Source of the DNA: Planctomycetota bacterium
Lineage (GTDB): Bacteria; Planctomycetota; SZUA-567
NCBI GenBank assembly: GCA_031261425.1
Contig: JAISJR010000018.1
Coordinates: 1-64,000 of the forward strand
DNA: 64,000 bases
Direction: 5' to 3'
A program made the position numbers and the translations under genes. Positions within the stretch are counted from its first letter, which is position 1. Each line of letters starts with the position of its first letter. Below the pieces are notes generated by a model that was given only the letters and a program-made list of their open reading frames with translations, had not been told where the DNA came from and made no database searches. This document shows positions 9,233 to 15,923 of the stretch, one piece after another.

Positions 9233-9325
9233 TCACCACGCCCAAATAAACAAACCAGCCACAATCAAAATGGCGCAAATAATTGCTATCCGTTTGAACG
9301 CAGAATGGTTATCTTTTGGGAGCAT
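9233..9325 (-). CDS. Tiny one-pass membrane peptide (30 aa)
   Basis: ATG at 9325 to TGA. After a polar head (MLPKDNHSAFKR) the remainder is one hydrophobic helix (IAIICAILIVAGLFIWAW). It overlaps the end of the 57-residue ORF by 17 bp in another frame. I see no ribosome site, so expression would depend on coupling to the upstream ORF. No family recognised. Confidence 0.35.
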   Translation of the reverse strand: MLPKDNHSAFKRIAIICAILIVAGLFIWAW

Positions 9326-9482
9326 CTTTGGGCGTGAATATACATTTGATAACCCCACCAACGGCAAAGAGGATGGTAGTTATTAAAGCCCCTTCCCGCC
9401 TTCCTTCCCGCCTTCCTTCCCACCATCCTTTCCCAAAAACGTCTCGGAATTTCTGTTGTAGCGTTTTAGGTTCGTTGCCCAT
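9309..9482 (-). CDS. Small membrane protein (57 aa) with REG repeat
   Basis: ATG at 9482 follows a strong GGAGGG ribosome site at good spacing. The product has an amphipathic head, a GWWEGRREGRREG segment encoded by a 12-bp tandem repeat, a hydrophobic helix (ALITTILFAVGGVIKCIF) and a basic tail. It is the best-supported of the tiny ORFs here. It could be a holin-like, toxin-like or regulatory membrane peptide; nothing in the sequence decides. Confidence 0.5.
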   Translation of the reverse strand: MGNEPKTLQQKFRDVFGKGWWEGRREGRREGALITTILFAVGGVIKCIFTPKDAPKR

Positions 9483-9572
9483 GAGATACCCTCCGATAAG
9501 TGAAAAATACGAATGAAATTTTTAGTTAAAAACTCTGGTTTTTAATGCAATCATCTAGATAATCCCACAAAC

Positions 9573-9761
9573 CTATAAAACCGGAAGTAAAACAATAAGC
9601 GCCGAAATGCCTATGTAAGCGCACAGTTTAACAGTGCCTACCCATTTTTCTCTTTTTCGTTTTTTTGCTAATTCCTCCGGTAGTGGAATGCATTTATCCG
9701 AATATTCGCCACCATTTTTTTCTTTTTCGTTTTTCTCCTCTTTTAATCCACCACTTGCCAA
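9573..9761 (-). CDS. Small membrane protein, TTG start or downstream half of a frameshifted gene (62 aa)
   Basis: A highly charged head (Lys/Glu-rich) is followed by a C-terminal hydrophobic helix (LCAYIGISALIVLLPVL). The only in-frame start is TTG. It overlaps the 47-residue ORF at an A-rich stretch. A +1 shift in the A7 run near 9720 would fuse the two into one protein of about 88 residues, so either a true frameshift, a sequencing error or two overlapping genes is possible. Confidence 0.35.
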   Translation of the reverse strand: MASGGLKEEKNEKEKNGGEYSDKCIPLPEELAKKRKREKWVGTVKLCAYIGISALIVLLPVL

Positions 9762-9837
9762 CGGCTACTACCCCGTTAAATATATCAAATTTGTGTTTCC
9801 ATATAGTAGCACCGATAGTCGCCCATGGAATCCCCAT
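9694..9837 (-). CDS. Small basic aromatic protein (47 aa)
   Basis: ATG at 9837 with AAGGGAG nine bases upstream, ending in TAA at 9694. The sequence is rich in Trp, Lys and Arg (starts MGIPWATIGATIWKHKFDIF, ends KKWWRIFG). No family recognised. A further GTG-started 23-residue ORF with a good AAGGAG site lies just upstream (9898-9969). Base use is AT-rich compared with core genes around it. Confidence 0.4.
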   Translation of the reverse strand: MGIPWATIGATIWKHKFDIFNGVVAVGKWWIKRGEKRKRKKWWRIFG

Positions 9838-9919
9838 CTTTCTATTCTCCCTTGTTTAGAAAAACATTACAAAAAAAAACGAATAAATAGCCGATTCTTA
9901 AATATGGTTAATCAACACC

Positions 9920-9945
9920 AAGCAATCGGCCCGCACCGATTGCTT
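9920..9945. repeat. 10-bp perfect hairpin
   Basis: AAGCAATCGG, a six-base loop, CCGATTGCTT. No T-run follows on either strand, so it is not a normal terminator; it sits between the terminator at 10008-10040 and the tiny ORFs. Confidence 0.5.
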
Positions 9946-10007
9946 TCCCCAACGACAAATCGCTGTCACCTACTCCTTTCCTCGCCGCGTATTGGCGATT
10001 TTGCCAC

Positions 10008-10040
10008 AAAAAAAGCCCGAATCCACACGGATTCGGGCTT
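10008..10040 (-). terminator. Strong intrinsic terminator
   Basis: A perfect 12-bp stem (10013-10024 with 10029-10040, loop ACAC) is followed on the minus strand by seven T. Confidence 0.9.
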
Positions 10041-10306
10041 ATCCAAATTTCTTTGATGCGAAAATGGCATAAAAAAGGGGACGCCATTTATCGCATCCCA
10101 CACAAGGTCTGCCACGACCCATATCCACGACGCAACCAATAGCGCCCAACGGCGCGTGGTTCGTGAATATGGGAAGTTTGAAAACGTGGCAGTTTTGTGT
10201 GGTTCCCATTTGTGACGCCGATTCCGCAAATACCGGAACCGGCGTGTATGTCTGTAAATTTAATCCTGCAACGAATAAAATAAAAAAATAATCCGACCGA
10301 AAACGG
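10008..10306 (-). ncRNA. Candidate structured non-coding RNA or leader RNA
   Basis: Minus-strand transcript of about 300 nt between a promoter-like motif and a strong terminator. It would fold into a 31-nt hairpin (10215-10245, 11 bp plus one G-U) and then a 105-nt, almost fully paired hairpin (10098-10202). Paired blocks of the long hairpin are CCACACAA/TTGTGTGG, CTGCCACG/CGTGGCAG, CCCATAT/ATATGGG, CACGA/TCGTG, ACCA/TGGT and GCGCC/GGCGC, with one 11-nt bulge. Reading frames crossing it (a TTG-started 98-codon frame and an ATG-started 73-codon frame) compete and show no domain. It does not match tmRNA, RNase P or SRP RNA landmarks; a 6S-like RNA is conceivable but unproven. It may also act as leader to the tiny ORFs downstream. 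Confidence 0.5.
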
Positions 10307-10312
10307 CATGAA

Positions 10313-10340
10313 ACGGTAAAATGAATTTTTGTCAAGTCAA
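10313..10340 (-). promoter_or_regulatory. Promoter-like motif for the structured RNA
   Basis: TTGACT, 16 bp, TACCGT on the minus strand; a second TTGACA overlaps five bases further on. The -35 box is good, the -10 box is poor. Confidence 0.4.
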
Positions 10341-10513
10341 GAGGATTCTTTTCACCGGTTTAATTTTAGCACTCCCTTTTCGTATTTTTTGCGCTAAATT
10401 TGATTTGTTCAATACTTGCTGAATTTGGCGGCGCTCTATTCAATAATTTTAAGGGTTTTAAGAAACGCAAGAACGCAACTTTCAACTCTCAACTCTCCCG
10501 AAAGGACGCGCCG

Positions 10514-12073
10514 ATGAAATTACGTCTATTTTTTTTGCTGATGAGTGTCGGTCTGACGGCGGGAATTTCCGGCGCGGAGGCGCCGACAAATACGCCGACC
10601 GGCAGTCAATCGCCGGTCAATCGCGACTGGGAAAATAAAACGGTCGTCATTCCGCTCCACGGCACGATTTTGCCGGTCAAATACGGCGGGCAGGCGGAGG
10701 AATTTATCGCCGCCGTGCAAGCCGCGCAAAACGCGCAACGCATCGTCGTGGACCTCGACAGCCCCGGCGGCGCGGTGGACAGTTGCGACGACATCGCCAA
10801 CGCTCTGTTGCGCAGTAAAGTCCCGACGGTCGCGGTCGTGCGGCATCAAGCCGTCAGCGGCGGAGCGATGGCGGCGACGGCGTGCGCCCAAATTTTTATG
10901 GTCAAGGGCGCGCGCATCGGCGACGTGCAACCGATGAACGTCGTCGGCGACGCGCCGGACGAGCGCACGGCGGAAAAAATCGAAGCCGACGTGCGCGCCA
11001 TTATGGCGGTCAACGCCACGCAAAACGGCTATCCGAAATTGTTGTTGGAAGCGATGGTGTCGCGCAGTTTCGAGGTCTATGAAGTGCGCTTCACCGACGG
11101 GAGCCGCGAATTTATGACGGCGGAAGAATTTGCGTTACGGCAGAAAAACAATCCGCAAAAAGTAATCGCCGGCGCGCCGCGCATCATCTCGCATAAAGAT
11201 AAATTGTTGTCGCTGGCGGCGAACGAAGCGGTCGAATTGGGAATAGCGACGAAAGTGTTGGACGACTTCGACGATATTTTCGCCGAGTTGGCAATTGCGC
11301 CGGCAACCGTCGCGCGGGCGACCGTCGCGACCGGCAGTTTTGACCCGCGCAAATTGCTCGACAGTTTTTCGTTGGGGCGCGGTTTGACGCTGGCGCTGGC
11401 GGTGTTTTTATTGCTCGGCGTCGCGGGGACGCTCGTGGAGTTTCACACGCCCGGCTTCGGTCTGCCCGGCGCGCTCGGCATTATCGGGTTCGCCTGTTTT
11501 TTTTATTTGCTTTACAGCCACGACCGCGCCGAGTGGTATGAAATGGCGATTTTCGTCACCGGCATAATTTTGCTCATCGTCGAAATCGCCGTCCTGCCCG
11601 GCTTCGGCGTCGCGGGCATTACGGGCGCGGCGTGTTTGGTCGTCGGTTTGACGCTGGCGTTCGTGCCGGATTTGTCGAGCGATTATATGAAGCAAAATTT
11701 CTGGTCGGAAATTACGACGGCGTTGGTGATGACGTTCGGCGGACTCGCGGCGGCGGGCTTGTTGTTTATCGCGCTCGTCGGCGACGGCGATAAATTGCCG
11801 TTCAGCAAACGCGCGTTTTCGTCAAACGTTTTGCCGGACTATCCGACCGCGCTCCATTCGCAACCGGCGCAACCGGCGGCGGACGCGGCGACCGAGGCCG
11901 ATTTTGCGCCGGCGGCGGCGACCGCCGTCACCGATTTGCGTCCGGCGGGCAAGGCGCAATTGGCGGACGGCAAAGTGGTCGATGTCATCAGCGACGGCAG
12001 TTTTATCGAGAAAGGGCGCGCGGTGGAAATTTTCGCGCTCACCGGCGGGCAACCGGTGGTGCGGGCGGTCTAA
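10514..12073 (+). CDS. NfeD-family membrane serine protease
   Basis: 519 residues. Signal peptide (1-22), then a ClpP-class protease domain with DLDSPGGAVDS (81-90) and the presumed nucleophile Ser115 in AVSGGAMA, then four or five membrane helices (about 275-420), and a C-terminal OB-fold NfeD domain. Long NfeD proteins cut membrane-associated substrates and usually pair with a SPFH/stomatin (slipin) protein; no such gene is adjacent, which is unusual. The ATG at 10514 is preceded by AAAGGA and begins exactly at the signal peptide. Confidence 0.9.
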   Translation: MKLRLFFLLMSVGLTAGISGAEAPTNTPTGSQSPVNRDWENKTVVIPLHGTILPVKYGGQAEEFIAAVQAAQNAQRIVVDLDSPGGAVDSCDDIANALLRSKVPTVAVVRHQAVSGGAMAATACAQIFMVKGARIGDVQPMNVVGDAPDERTAEKIEADVRAIMAVNATQNGYPKLLLEAMVSRSFEVYEVRFTDGSREFMTAEEFALRQKNNPQKVIAGAPRIISHKDKLLSLAANEAVELGIATKVLDDFDDIFAELAIAPATVARATVATGSFDPRKLLDSFSLGRGLTLALAVFLLLGVAGTLVEFHTPGFGLPGALGIIGFACFFYLLYSHDRAEWYEMAIFVTGIILLIVEIAVLPGFGVAGITGAACLVVGLTLAFVPDLSSDYMKQNFWSEITTALVMTFGGLAAAGLLFIALVGDGDKLPFSKRAFSSNVLPDYPTALHSQPAQPAADAATEADFAPAAATAVTDLRPAGKAQLADGKVVDVISDGSFIEKGRAVEIFALTGGQPVVRAV

Positions 12074-12074
12074 A

Positions 12075-12158
12075 CAGTGAGCAGTAAGCAGTGAGCGCTC
12101 GCGAATTATGAAAATCAAACTCCATAACTGCCCACCGTCCACTGCCCACTGCTCACTT
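12075..12158. repeat. Heptamer-armed repeat, CAGTGAG arms
   Basis: Left arm CAGTGAG-CAGTAAG-CAGTGAG and right arm of CTGCCCA/CTGCTCA units surround the core CGCTCGCGAATTATGAAAA with TCAAACTCCA. The core matches that of the AT-armed copies. Confidence 0.8.
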
Positions 12159-12260
12159 CATTTCCAATTAAGGTTGACGCCTAATTGTTGCGCGAAAAAT
12201 CCGACGGCATTACAATTCCCCGCACGTTAGCGGACACGGCGGACGGCGGGGAATTATTGA

Positions 12261-12941
12261 ATGAGCGGATTGCATAAAACATTATTTATTTTTGCCGGCG
12301 GGCTGTTTTGCCTGCTGTTGGTGCGCGTCGCCGAACGTCCGGCGTCCGGCAAAACCGCGCCTATCGGTTTGGCGATGGTCGCCGACCGCGCGAACTTTGC
12401 GCCGGAGTCGCGCAACGACAAGCCGCGCAACGGCGAGGCACTTCGCAACGAGTTGCTCCGCGACGAGTCGCCTTTTGTCGCCGATTTTAGCCGCGTGTTG
12501 GCGAACCCGAAACTTTCCGCGTTGCCGTGGCGCGCGCCGTCGCCGACTTCGCGGTTGCCGTCGCCTTACCCGACTCCCAATCCGTCCAATCCGTCCAATC
12601 CGCCCGATGCCGCCGCGCCGGCGAAGTATCACGAGGTCTGGGCGGTGGTTACGGCGTATTGTCCGTGCGCCCGTTGTTGCGGGGCGCGGGCGCACGGGCG
12701 GACCTCGCTCGGCAATACCGCGTGGGTGTCGGGCATCGCCGCCGACCCGCGCGCGTTGCCTTATGGCACGCGCCTCGCCGTGCCGGGCTACGGCGAGGCG
12801 GTGGTTGACGACACCGGCGGCGCGATGCGTCGCCACTGGGACCGGCGCGGCGAAATCCACGTTGACGTGCGAATGAAATGGCACCACGAAGCCCGCGACT
12901 GGGGGCGGAAGTGGATGAAAATTCGGATTTATGACGAGTAA
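12261..12941 (+). CDS. Membrane-anchored 3D-domain protein
   Basis: 226 residues. An N-terminal hydrophobic anchor (7-23) and a Pro/Ser-rich linker (about 95-120) lead to a 3D (three-aspartate) double-psi barrel domain. The domain marks are VTAYCPCARCCG, GIAADPRALPYGTRLAVPGYG, VDDTGG and IHVDVR. Such domains occur in cell-wall lytic enzymes of the MltA, RpfB and YabE groups, so a peptidoglycan-cleaving role at the envelope is likely. The four clustered cysteines could form disulfides or bind metal. Confidence 0.85.
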   Translation: MSGLHKTLFIFAGGLFCLLLVRVAERPASGKTAPIGLAMVADRANFAPESRNDKPRNGEALRNELLRDESPFVADFSRVLANPKLSALPWRAPSPTSRLPSPYPTPNPSNPSNPPDAAAPAKYHEVWAVVTAYCPCARCCGARAHGRTSLGNTAWVSGIAADPRALPYGTRLAVPGYGEAVVDDTGGAMRRHWDRRGEIHVDVRMKWHHEARDWGRKWMKIRIYDE

Positions 12942-12958
12942 GCAATTGACCGGCTCTT

Positions 12959-13125
12959 ATTCCCCTCTACGGAGGGGTGGCAGGCGAAACGCTCTATCTC
13001 GCCTGACGGGGTGGTTGTTTGTGTTGCCCCGTATTTCGGTAGTGCGATTTTGGGGTATAACGGCAACCACCCCGTCATCGCGACGATACCGCAGTCGCGA
13101 TGCCACCCCTCCGTAGAGGGGAATT
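12959..13125. repeat. Outer inverted-repeat element alone
   Basis: Starts ATTCCCCTCTACGGAGGGG, ends with its complement CCCCTCCGTAGAGGGGAATT, and has internal GACGGGGTGGTTG and CAACCACCCCGTC arms. It is the outer shell of the composite elements without the inner insert, supporting a nested origin. Confidence 0.8.
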
Positions 13126-13139
13126 AAAAGGAAACGGCG

Positions 13140-13913
13140 ATGATTGATTTCACCGGTCCCGTGGCGGTCTTATCCGACGTGCATGGCAATTTAGAAGCGT
13201 TGGACGCCGTGTTGACCGACATTCGCCACGCCGGCGTCAGCGACATCATCAACCTCGGCGACTGCGTCGGCTACGGTCCCAATCCGTGCGAATGTATCGA
13301 TTTATTGCAAGCGTCCTGCCGCATCAATTTGCGCGGCAACCACGACTACGCCACGCTTTACCGAAGCGACAATTTCAATCCGGCGGCGCAAGCGGCAATC
13401 ATTTTCGTCCGCCAACAACTGCAACCCGCCGACAACGCGGACGCCGCGCGACGGCGTTGGCTCTTTCTGCAACAACTCCTGCCGATGTATGAAAACGCCG
13501 ACTTTGAGTTTATGCACGGCTCGCCGCGCCGCCCGATTACCGAATACATTTTGCCGTCCGACCCGCTCTGCGACCCGTTCAAAATCGACGATATTTTCGC
13601 CGCGATGGGGCATCGCTACGCTTTCGTCGGGCATACGCACTATCCGGGCGTGATTGAAGAACATCAGGAATCGTTTGTCCGCCCCGACGAATTGCACGGG
13701 AAATATCGGATGACGGAAAAACGCGCCATCATCAACGTCGGGAGCGTCGGGCAACCGCGCGACTCCGACCGGCGCGCCGCCTACGTCGTCATTCACCGGC
13801 ACCAGGTCGAATGGCGGCGCGTCCCGTATAAAATTTTGGAAACCGTCGCGAAAATCGAAGCGCAAAATTTATTGGACGACCAACTCGCCCGCCGGTTGTT
13901 GGTGGGGCAATAG
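13140..13913 (+). CDS. Metallophosphoesterase (calcineurin-like)
   Basis: 257 residues with all metal-site blocks: SDVHGN (13-18), GDCVGYGP, LRGNHD, FVGHTH and the INVGSVGQPRD ending typical of YfcE/MJ0936-like phosphodiesterases. The substrate cannot be told; diadenosine polyphosphatase-like or cyclic nucleotide activity are family possibilities. It starts 15 bp after the repeat element, with only a weak GGAAACG ribosome site. Confidence 0.9.
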   Translation: MIDFTGPVAVLSDVHGNLEALDAVLTDIRHAGVSDIINLGDCVGYGPNPCECIDLLQASCRINLRGNHDYATLYRSDNFNPAAQAAIIFVRQQLQPADNADAARRRWLFLQQLLPMYENADFEFMHGSPRRPITEYILPSDPLCDPFKIDDIFAAMGHRYAFVGHTHYPGVIEEHQESFVRPDELHGKYRMTEKRAIINVGSVGQPRDSDRRAAYVVIHRHQVEWRRVPYKILETVAKIEAQNLLDDQLARRLLVGQ

Positions 13914-13918
13914 ATGAG

Positions 13919-14040
13919 AATTACGAATTAAAAATTACAAATTAAAAATTAAAAATCGTGGAGTTTGGCGGTCAAAATCGCTTCGCGTAATTTGATAATT
14001 AAATCCTCAATTTTTAATTTGTAATTTGTAATTTTTAATT
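13919..14040. repeat. Heptamer-armed repeat, AATTAAA arms (direct pair, copy 1)
   Basis: Arms of AATTAAA/AATTACA units around the core CGTGGAGTTTGGCGGTCAAA and ATCGCTTCGCG. About 90 bp are identical, in the same orientation, to 14661-14764 on the other side of the small membrane-protein gene. Confidence 0.85.
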
Positions 14041-14115
14041 CCTTGAACAGGTCGGCAAGCAAGTCAAATGAAGACAAAATAATATGGGATTCTGCTTTTC
14101 TCCGCCACGTGGAAT

Positions 14116-14649
14116 TTACGGTTCGGCGCGGCAATTTACCACTTGCCAAAGCGCGTTTTTGCGGTAATCGAGATACACGCGGTTGTTTTGCGGGCGAATG
14201 TAGGACAGCACTCGTTGGATGGGCTCGTTGCCGCCGACCGTCGCCGTTACCCGCGCCGTTTTGCCGTCGGCGGCGATTTCAATGTTGATGTCCGTCAGGT
14301 CAAATTCGACTTTGCGCGTCAAGTTGAGCGCCATCCAATCGCGGGCGCGGTCGTATAAAACGGCGTAATTATTGCCGTAACGGTCGGCGTAGTCGGCGGC
14401 GACTTGCCCCATCAACATCCGCGTCTGCCGCGCTTCGACCGCCAATTCAATCGTCGCGAGCGAATGACGAATCCGTTCCTCGTCGGTTACGCCGTAGCGA
14501 CTGTAAAGCCACAGCCCCGCCGAAACCAAGCCGCTTAAAACCAACGCGACGGCGAACACCACCAACCAGCGCGGATATTCGAGCGGCGGTTTTTTATTTT
14601 TGGGCGGCGGCGGGCGGCGCGGCGCGGGAAATTTTTTCGGGGGCGGCAT
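14116..14649 (-). CDS. Hypothetical single-pass membrane protein
   Basis: 177 residues. Pro/Lys-rich cytoplasmic head (1-27), one membrane helix (WLVVFAVALVLSGLVSAGLWLY, about 28-49), and a periplasmic domain of ~120 residues with alternating strands (VEFDLTDINIEIAADGKTA). No family recognised; the domain size and layout recall small NTF2-like or DUF4440-type folds, only loosely. It is enclosed by two direct copies of the same repeat. Confidence 0.8.
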   Translation of the reverse strand: MPPPKKFPAPRRPPPPKNKKPPLEYPRWLVVFAVALVLSGLVSAGLWLYSRYGVTDEERIRHSLATIELAVEARQTRMLMGQVAADYADRYGNNYAVLYDRARDWMALNLTRKVEFDLTDINIEIAADGKTARVTATVGGNEPIQRVLSYIRPQNNRVYLDYRKNALWQVVNCRAEP

Positions 14650-14660
14650 AGGGCGACTCC

Positions 14661-14764
14661 AAATTAAAAATTAGAAATTAAAAATTAAAAATCGTGGAGT
14701 TTGGCGGTCAAAATCGCTTCGCGTAATTTGATAATTAAATCCTCAATTTTTAATTTGTAATTTG
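14661..14764. repeat. Heptamer-armed repeat, AATTAAA arms (direct pair, copy 2)
   Basis: Same core and orientation as 13919-14040; together they bracket the 177-residue membrane-protein gene. Confidence 0.85.
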
Positions 14765-14766
14765 TT

Positions 14767-15405
14767 CTACTGAGAAAATTCCGGTTTATCTTTCATATCA
14801 ATAATTAGATGCACTTCGGCGAGCGAAATTTGCAGGCGCCGCGCGATTTCCGACGCTTCCGCGCCGTCGCGATGCAACGCCGCCACCCGGCGGCGCGCCG
14901 ACATTCGCACGCCGTCGCTCTTGCGGTTTGCCGGCGGGGGGACGGCGGCGGCGGCAAATTCTTTGATTATTCGCTGGGCTTCGTCCTGACCGACCGGCTC
15001 TTGATTGACCGTTTTTGGCGCCGCCGGCGCGGTCGGCACGGGAGTCGCGCCGGTCGCCGGATTGTTCTCGCCCGCCGCCCGTTCTAATTTTTGGCTGACT
15101 TCTTCGGCTTCGCGAATTAGTCGATTGAGCATACGGATTTTCGTGTCGATTTGAGCGTTGATTTCGCGGCTGGCTTCCGCCAAGTCCAGCATTATCCGGT
15201 CGGCGCCGCTTTTGACTGCCAACGCGTCGTCCATTTCCCGTTGTATTTTTTTTTCGCGTTGCCGCCGCGCGTTGAAATTGCGGCGCGTCAACCGCGGCAG
15301 GACGAACATCAGCATCACGATGCCGAGACACACCAAGCCAAACCGCCAGTCGAAACCGGTAGCGGCGGCGGTAACTTCGGCGGTCTCGGCGGCAAGTAAA
15401 AACAT
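14767..15405 (-). CDS. Hypothetical membrane-anchored protein with C-terminal HTH-like segment
   Basis: 212 residues. An N-terminal membrane helix (about 20-38) is followed by a charged coiled coil (40-110), a Pro/Ala linker, and a C-terminal segment (VAALHRDGAEASEIARRLQISLAEVHLIIDM) that reads like a helix-turn-helix. The layout recalls the DUF6115/DUF2802 group of uncharacterised anchored proteins; this is from memory. I chose ATG 15405; the frame continues to a TTG at 15471 but gains nothing recognisable. Confidence 0.75.
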   Translation of the reverse strand: MFLLAAETAEVTAAATGFDWRFGLVCLGIVMLMFVLPRLTRRNFNARRQREKKIQREMDDALAVKSGADRIMLDLAEASREINAQIDTKIRMLNRLIREAEEVSQKLERAAGENNPATGATPVPTAPAAPKTVNQEPVGQDEAQRIIKEFAAAAVPPPANRKSDGVRMSARRRVAALHRDGAEASEIARRLQISLAEVHLIIDMKDKPEFSQ

Positions 15406-15538
15406 TGGGCGTAACGTCGGATAGGGACGGCAAGAGTTGACGGATTTTAGAAAATGGGCTTTCAAAGCCAAATTTTTTCTGAAAGATATTTGCCGGATTC
15501 GGTAATTGGAGGTTGAAGGCGGGGATTTTTCAATTACG

Positions 15539-15875
15539 AACTCACGTTACGCGCCAAAAAAGAGAAGCCACGAATGAACACGAAAAGAACTTAACACGAA
15601 TTTTCACGAATTAGACGAATTAACACGAATTTAAGAACAAGAAATTTCTCACCGAGCCACAGAGGCACGGAGAGTGAAAAGAGAAAAAATAAAAAGTTAA
15701 ATAATTCGTTTTCTCTGTGAAACTCTATGCCTCTATGAGAAACAAAAACTTTGGAAAGCACACTAACCTTCGCGTTGTTCGGTTTCGTGAAAATTCGTGT
15801 AATTCGTGGACAAAAAAATCTCTCTTTTTTATGCGTAAAAATTCGCGTCTTTTTGTTGACCGCGTAACACGAGTT
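15539..15875. repeat. Long inverted-repeat element (AACTC-CGTTACGCG ends), copy 1
   Basis: Ends are AACTCACGTTACGCG and CGCGTAACACGAGTT. Inside are mirrored blocks built on AATTCGTG/CACGAATT, a pair around CACAGAGGCACGGAG, and AGCACACTAACCTTCGC. Copies lie at 30321-30555 (short form) and 53219-53513. No protein-coding potential. Confidence 0.8.
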
Positions 15876-15923
15876 CTTAATTTTCAATTGTTAATTGTTA
15901 ATTGTTCTTTCAAGGTTTCAACA

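Noticed and set aside
9960-9990. GAGGAAAG on the minus strand, as in RNase P RNA
   Set aside because: The rest of the conserved core (GTCCGGGC and the 3' ACAGAAA region) is absent.
10039-10335. 98-codon frame (TTG start) across the structured RNA
   Set aside because: It competes with a 73-codon ATG frame over the same bases, has no domain, and the extensive base pairing is better explained as RNA. Kept as the main alternative in the ncRNA entry.
10366-10374. TTAGCACTC, one half of a CIRCE heat-shock element
   Set aside because: The second half at the required 9-bp spacing is missing, and no chaperone gene follows.
15717-15923. N-terminal extension of the LptD frame
   Set aside because: It is repeat-element sequence; the signal peptide begins at the ATG at 15924.
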